Both the position numbers and the translations under genes were made by a program. From Isoetes taiwanensis (lineage: Eukaryota > Streptophyta > Lycopodiopsida > Isoetales > Isoetaceae), in assembly GCA_021234155.1 (NCBI GenBank), contig JAJEKV010000001.1, positions 24,601,189-24,665,188 on the forward strand: a DNA stretch of 64,000 nucleotides, in the 5' to 3' direction. The notes beneath the pieces are model-generated. The model was not told the DNA's origin and made no database searches. It saw only the letters and a list, made by a program, of their open reading frames with translations. Shown here in pieces: positions 59,598-64,000 of the stretch. Each line of letters begins with the position of its first letter. Within the stretch, counting starts at the first letter, position 1.

Positions 59598-59720
59598 GAA
59601 AAGCAGCCGGGGAAGAATGCTGCATGATTGCATTATACCTGGATGATTGCATTATGGGTGCTAATAGCTTGCAATGTTTAACACGTTGCAAAAATGCCTT
59701 GCAACAAAAAATCTCTATGA
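59598..59720 (+). mobile_element. Possible Ty1/copia reverse transcriptase fragment
   Basis: The frame reads EECCMIALYLDDCIMGANSL, then NALQQKISMT and a stop. ALYLDD with a following I-GA/GN and a later F-MTD-like end matches the copia RT YVDD region. Only about 40 codons are visible, so this is a relic at best. Confidence 0.4.
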
Positions 59721-60950
59721 CTTAACGTCAACAGCATGGCGTACTCCAAGGGCTACATAAGGATTGGATTTTATGCCTAGAGTGCTCAAATTCATGTCGT
59801 TAAGTTCCTTCGACTTGGCAACTAGGTGAGAATCAAATATTTTGTAGAGAAGTTTCCATGCCAGAAAAATAGAGTGGTAAAAGTAGGAAGACCCCACAAG
59901 GGCAATTCTAACATGTTGATCCCTGACACCTAGTTCAAACCAAGCATAACAACATGATTCTAGAACATGATTTAACATGTCACTCTTGCTCTAAGAATTC
60001 TACCACAAGCTTATTTGCTACTGTTAATCCAACCTAGAAGTTGACTTCATAGGATTATGCATAGCTGTGGGCATTAGAAGCCTCCCAATATAGGTTTATT
60101 TTAGAATGAAAAAGAAAAATAATTTAATTTAACTGTAGGCAACAACATTTTTAACTGAACCTCACCCCCAAACACCCGATTCTTTCAAATAGAAAAATGC
60201 AGGTGATCCGCACCTGATCTACTGTCCCAGTTAAGTGGTGATGCCAGCAAAATCCTTGCCAAAGACTTGCCAGAGACACAAAATTGGGAAAAAGTTTCAA
60301 GCCCCAGGAGAATTTTTGGCCGGGAAAAAAAAATTAAAGCGGCCACCAACTAAACTAGATTAGCTGGTGGCTGCCAAAGCATTTCATCCAAAATTTTCTC
60401 CCGAGGAAAATTACTCCTTCCATTATTGGTCCCCTTTCCCTCCCCCAATCCAAAACCCAATTTATATCATTATAAAAAACGATTGTCAATTTTCAAGAAT
60501 GTCCACTCGTTTAGGAGTTGAATCCATTTAGAAAAGCATTAAATTAATGAGTGTGTATATGGGTAGTTTGTTGATAGATTTTGATGAAACTATCAATTAT
60601 GACACCACCTTCATATTTGCATGCTATTCAACATCATGGAAAATGTGCTATTGAATAGGCATTATGAACCTTAATAGCGAGACAAGGTATGAACATTGTT
60701 GAAGATGCACATCCAACATCATCATGTTATGCATAGTGGTAGTAATGTTGGTTCTTCCTTATATGGTACTATACTTGTAGGTGGCTTTGTTTAATCACAA
60801 CATCATATACATCACACACCTTCCAGCTAAATCCGCCATTGAAATAAATTTTACGCGATTGACTGACCGACTGAATACTTTGAAAGGCATGTAGGAGCAA
60901 AACTGTGCTGGAAGGGGACATGAGTCTCTAACTGTGCTGGAAGGGGAAAC
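59721..60950. other. No gene seen
   Basis: AT-rich. An 88-codon minus frame at 59,978-59,715 has no recognised motif. AACTGTGCTGGAAGGGGA is duplicated 30 bp apart at about 60,901 and 60,931, directly beside the small ORF. Confidence 0.35.
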
Positions 60951-60952
60951 AA

Positions 60953-61087
60953 TCACTGCAAATATGAGGAGGAAACTTCATTGAATTCGGGCATCTTACC
61001 TGGCAGCTGATGATTGCAGAGGTATGTGGAGAAAGACAGTGTAACGAGAACTATGAACGCAGTGGCGAAGATGATGGCAGACACCAT
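60953..61087 (-). CDS. Short ORF with signal peptide (44 codons)
   Basis: From the ATG at 61,087 it reads MVSAIIFATAFIVLVTLSFS, TYLCNHQLPGKMPEFNEVSS, SYLQ and a stop. The first 22 residues form a strong signal peptide or membrane anchor. A TTTATAATTC TATA-like box lies about 45 bp upstream. A perfect donor (CAG|GTAAGA, last exon base 61,000) lies inside the frame, so this could instead be the first exon of a longer secreted protein whose next exon I could not find. No known peptide-hormone motif is visible. Confidence 0.35.
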   Translation of the reverse strand: MVSAIIFATAFIVLVTLSFSTYLCNHQLPGKMPEFNEVSSSYLQ

Positions 61088-62187
61088 GGTTAAGACTTAG
61101 GAACATGGGGGTATGAAGGAGAATTATAAAGGCCACATGAGGGGTCAATAATACAATGCAATACACTAATGGCCACATGCAAAGAGGTTAAAAATATCCA
61201 AGTAAATAAATATCAACACAAAGAAAGAACTGACTAGGCAGACAGAACTGGGAACAAAAAGGAAGGAAAACGATACACATGCTCTGTTCTGTCCTTTGAA
61301 AAAAGAAAAAAGAAAAAAAAAAAGGAAATCCTTCCTCCCCTTTCCAAATAATCCCTTCGTTTTCCCTTCGATCGGCCAACCGCTGCAGCATGATTTGGGC
61401 CCATGACCTTCCGTTTCCTTCAATCCTTCAAATGCCCACCTGATTCAGCCATTTGATCCTGTTTTTTAACCCCTCCACTCGCAGTCTTTTTAAAATGCGA
61501 ATCGGCCATCAGACTTTAGCTTAGCAATAGCTTTCTGTCTCGCCGGATTTTTTTTTAAGAGGAATCGCCCATTAGACTAATAGATAGCAGTTACTGTCAT
61601 GCCGTCTGCCAGAAGTCCATATCCATCCACTGGGAAATTGCATTGCGCTGTAGTTTTGCGTCTATAAGATTTCTGTCTTAATACCGGACTCTCGTCTCCT
61701 CTGCCTGTCTTATGCTGGGATAAATTCCCTTCGCTATATGTTGCAGATCATTGGGAGCGCTGTGTTTTTTGCTGTGGCTATGGGTTTTTTTTTTGTGAGT
61801 ATTCTGGTCTAAGCCACCAAGTGGCTTATGGGTGCCCACCATAGCTGGGTTTTTGGAGCCGTATATGGGGCAGTTTGTTTGCGAGCAAGAAGCAACGGCT
61901 GGCTTAAGGAAGAGCGTGTTTTTTAGCTGAACAAAACAAAGGGGCCCAGAAGAAAAAACAGGGGTTTCTTGCCCCGCCTCTTCTTCTTACGACCATTTTG
62001 CTTCAAAATCCGACCTGCTCACATTGTTTTGCTTCAAAATCCGACCCGCCCACCTTGTTTTGCTTAAATCCCACTCTATTGGGTTGCTCCATAAATGCGG
62101 ATTGAAATTTGAATGCCAGCCGTGGTTTCCAAGTTCAGTTTGATGGGTAGAAGGATGGTTCCAATTTGAATGCCTCGCTAGAGCGCC
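61088..62187. other. Divergent upstream region of the 61-kb ORF and the neprosin gene
   Basis: About 1.1 kb between two divergently read frames. It contains a 33-36-bp tandem repeat, listed separately, and A/T-rich runs. No other coding sequence is supported. Confidence 0.4.
61990..62070 (+). repeat. Tandem repeat of about 35 bp, 2.3 copies
   Basis: CATTTTGCTTCAAAATCCGA followed by CCTGCTCACATTG and CCCGCCCACCTTG variants, about 120-200 bp before the neprosin start codon. It may lie in the promoter or 5' UTR. Confidence 0.85.
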
Positions 62188-64000
62188 ATGAAGTTTCTTC
62201 TCGTTATTCTTTCCGCTCTGCTTCTTTCTTCCGTTAAGTCGGAAGACGCAGATGCTACTGCAAAAGCATGGAGTCGATCAGATCTTCGGAAACAAATCGG
62301 TGCTCAGTTTCACAAAGAAATCCACGAATACATGGCTTTCGTTAACAGACCTTACGTGAAATCCTTCACCGTAAGCTCAAAAACGCTCTAATAATCCTCC
62401 ATTTTTTCGCATATTAGTTATCAATTCTGAGCCATTGATGTTGATTCTTCAGCTTTCCGACGGAAGTATTGTGGACTGCGTAAGGCATGAGGATCAACTG
62501 GCCTTGCAGCATCCCCTGCTCAAGAATCACCAAGTGCAGGTGCAATATTTGGTCCTTTTTTGTTTTTTTCTTGCAGAAACCAGGGATGGGTTCTGACGAT
62601 TTTTGGGAACGGATTTACAGCTGATGCCATCAGTTTTCAGCAAGCAATCCTTCAACGCAGAGAAATATAAAAGGAAGACCAACATGTCTCTGCCATGGCA
62701 ACGGTTTCATCACGAATGCACTTCTTGTCCGGAAGGCACCATACCTGTGCAACGCTTGCTGCTGAAGGATATACAAAGAATGGAAAGCATACAGGTTATG
62801 CACACAAAGCACCCAACAAGAACAGGCAAACCCCATGGCAAATTGGATAACAAGGACCGAAAGCAACGCCAGAGTAAGATTGATCCTCCAGCTGCAGATG
62901 GGCACCAGGTAATGCCATAGATTTATCCTTTAGATTTGGTCCTACATTGGCCATTTAAGAAGGGTTTCTTATTTTGGTTTCTGTTATGGTCTGCAGTACG
63001 CCATAGTTCAGGCTGTGGGAAGCTTTTCTGGTTCTCAAGCATATTTGAGTGTGTGGGATCCCGCTGTGGCTTCTACTTCTGATTTCAGCCTCTCTCAGCT
63101 CTGGTTAGGTGCTGGTAGCCATGAAAGTATCAATACTGTTGAAGCTGGTTGGCAGGTACTGTAAAAACATCCCTTATCTAACATATTTGACCATTCACTG
63201 CACTTCTTCATATTCAAACCAATGTTGGTTTCAAATTTAGGTTCCCATACTGACAAAGTGCTCATTCTTTTAGGTGTATGAGCTCCTAAATGGAGATAGA
63301 GATCCTCACTTGTTCATTTTCTGGACTGTAAGTGATCTTTAATGACTTCATTCTAGTTATGGCACACAAGATCCACGCGTTTGCCTCTTTCTGACACAGT
63401 ACCACTTACTTTTGCTTCTGTATTTCTTGCATTTGTCTTCCACAGGCAGATTCTTACAAGGCATCTGGCTGCTATAACCTGAGATGCGCAGGATTTGTGC
63501 AAACCAGTAGCAGAATACTCCTTGGAGGAAGCATTTCTACTATATCAAGTCCTGATGCAAGCCTCTACTTCAAAAAATTTGTCATTTTCAAGGTATGCTT
63601 GGTTATAGGAAAGGTTAAATTGAGGTTAGTAAATAACTATGAGAGTTTAGGAATGGCGAGAGCTTGATAACTATGAATCTCCTAGTGAAGTTTTTACACA
63701 TGATTTCTCAACTTCTATGATTCACATTCGTATATTTCATGTATCTAGGATCCAACAGCTTGGTGGTTGCAAGTGGACAACGAATGGATTGGATACTGGC
63801 CCTCTAAGCTCTTTACGACATTAGGCGAATCTTCGCAGTGGATGCAGTGGGGTGGAGAAGTCTGTTTGTCAGGAGGTAGTGATCAACCCCAGCTCACTAC
63901 ACAGATGGGAAGTGGCTTTTTCCCTAGGGAAGGATACACAAGAGCAGCCTCCCAATGTGAACTCAGCTACTTGGACGGAGAAATGAATGAGTATGAAGCC
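62188..64000 (+). CDS. Neprosin-domain secreted protein (N-terminal activation domain plus neprosin domain), seven exons, 3' end outside window
   Basis: Exons: 62,188-62,370, 62,453-62,539, 62,621-62,908, 62,997-63,155, 63,274-63,327, 63,446-63,592 and 63,749 to the window edge. All introns are GT-AG and phase 0, giving 390 residues so far. A signal peptide (MKFLLVILSALLLSSVKS) is followed by the N-terminal pro-domain, with SDGSIVDCV and HPLLKNHQVQ. The neprosin domain starts at about residue 187: YAIVQAVGSFSGSQAYLSVW, QLWLGAGSHESINTVEAGWQ, GGSISTISSPDAS, DPTAWWLQVDNEWIGYWPSK, MQWGGEVCLSGG. Neprosins are glutamic peptidases; Glu235 in EAGWQ and Glu343 in GGEVC stand where the two catalytic Glu residues are expected. 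Cys in SGCYNLRCAG is also typical. The last 25-40 residues should lie past 64,000. The substrate is unknown. Confidence 0.93.

Overview
This is nuclear DNA from a land plant, dense in repeats and poor in genes. The evidence is spliced plant-specific genes with GT-AG introns and matching phases: a COR413 membrane protein, an S-domain receptor kinase and a neprosin-domain protein. Around them lie many non-LTR retrotransposon fragments, two solo LTRs and long satellite-like arrays. Short introns, scattered genes and LINE tails ending in (ATTCT)n would fit a seed-free plant such as a lycophyte, fern or bryophyte. I cannot fix the species from the sequence.

Layout. 0-1.5 kb: complete COR413 gene (+). 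3.0-4.5 kb: 5'-truncated LINE. 9.2-11.7 kb: S-domain (G-type lectin) receptor kinase (-), with a frameshift between its signal peptide and its ectodomain. 13.9-16.4 kb: LINE relics and a 0.9-kb purine-only tract. 16.5-17.8 kb: a two-exon coding region (+) related to the mobile-element family described below. 19.6-22.4 kb: a LINE 3' end, a (CT)n run and a fairly intact LINE reverse transcriptase. 22.9-23.7 kb: a small acidic-protein gene, present again inverted at 44.0-44.85 kb. 23.7-30.3 kb: a decayed minus-strand coding region of unknown family, split by a GC-rich 3.9-kb LINE. 31.5-35.8 kb: a large foldback structure whose arms carry opposed 19-bp minisatellite arrays and a 440-bp inverted repeat. 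35.8-44.0 kb: three damaged copies (A, B, C) of an intron-containing transposase-like family. 45.4-46.8 kb: solo LTR (+). 46.9-51.1 kb: tandem array of a 1.57-kb unit. 51.7-53.0 kb: the best copy (D) of the transposase-like family (-), then a LINE 3' end. 55.8-57.3 kb: second solo LTR (-) with a 5-bp target duplication. It sits 16 bp past the stop codon of an unrecognised four-exon gene at 57.4-58.5 kb (-). 61 kb: a short signal-peptide ORF (-). 62.2-64.0 kb: neprosin-domain gene (+), running off the window.

The host genes do not form one pathway; they are unrelated islands. The most interesting material is (1) the repeated family with a Cys-rich CxCxxC segment, a DFSDNY motif, an SDG-AAQFKSR motif and a GKGxxDG motif, with an intron position conserved between copies, which I read as a candidate DDE-type transposon little described in plants; and (2) the foldback element with inverted minisatellite arms.
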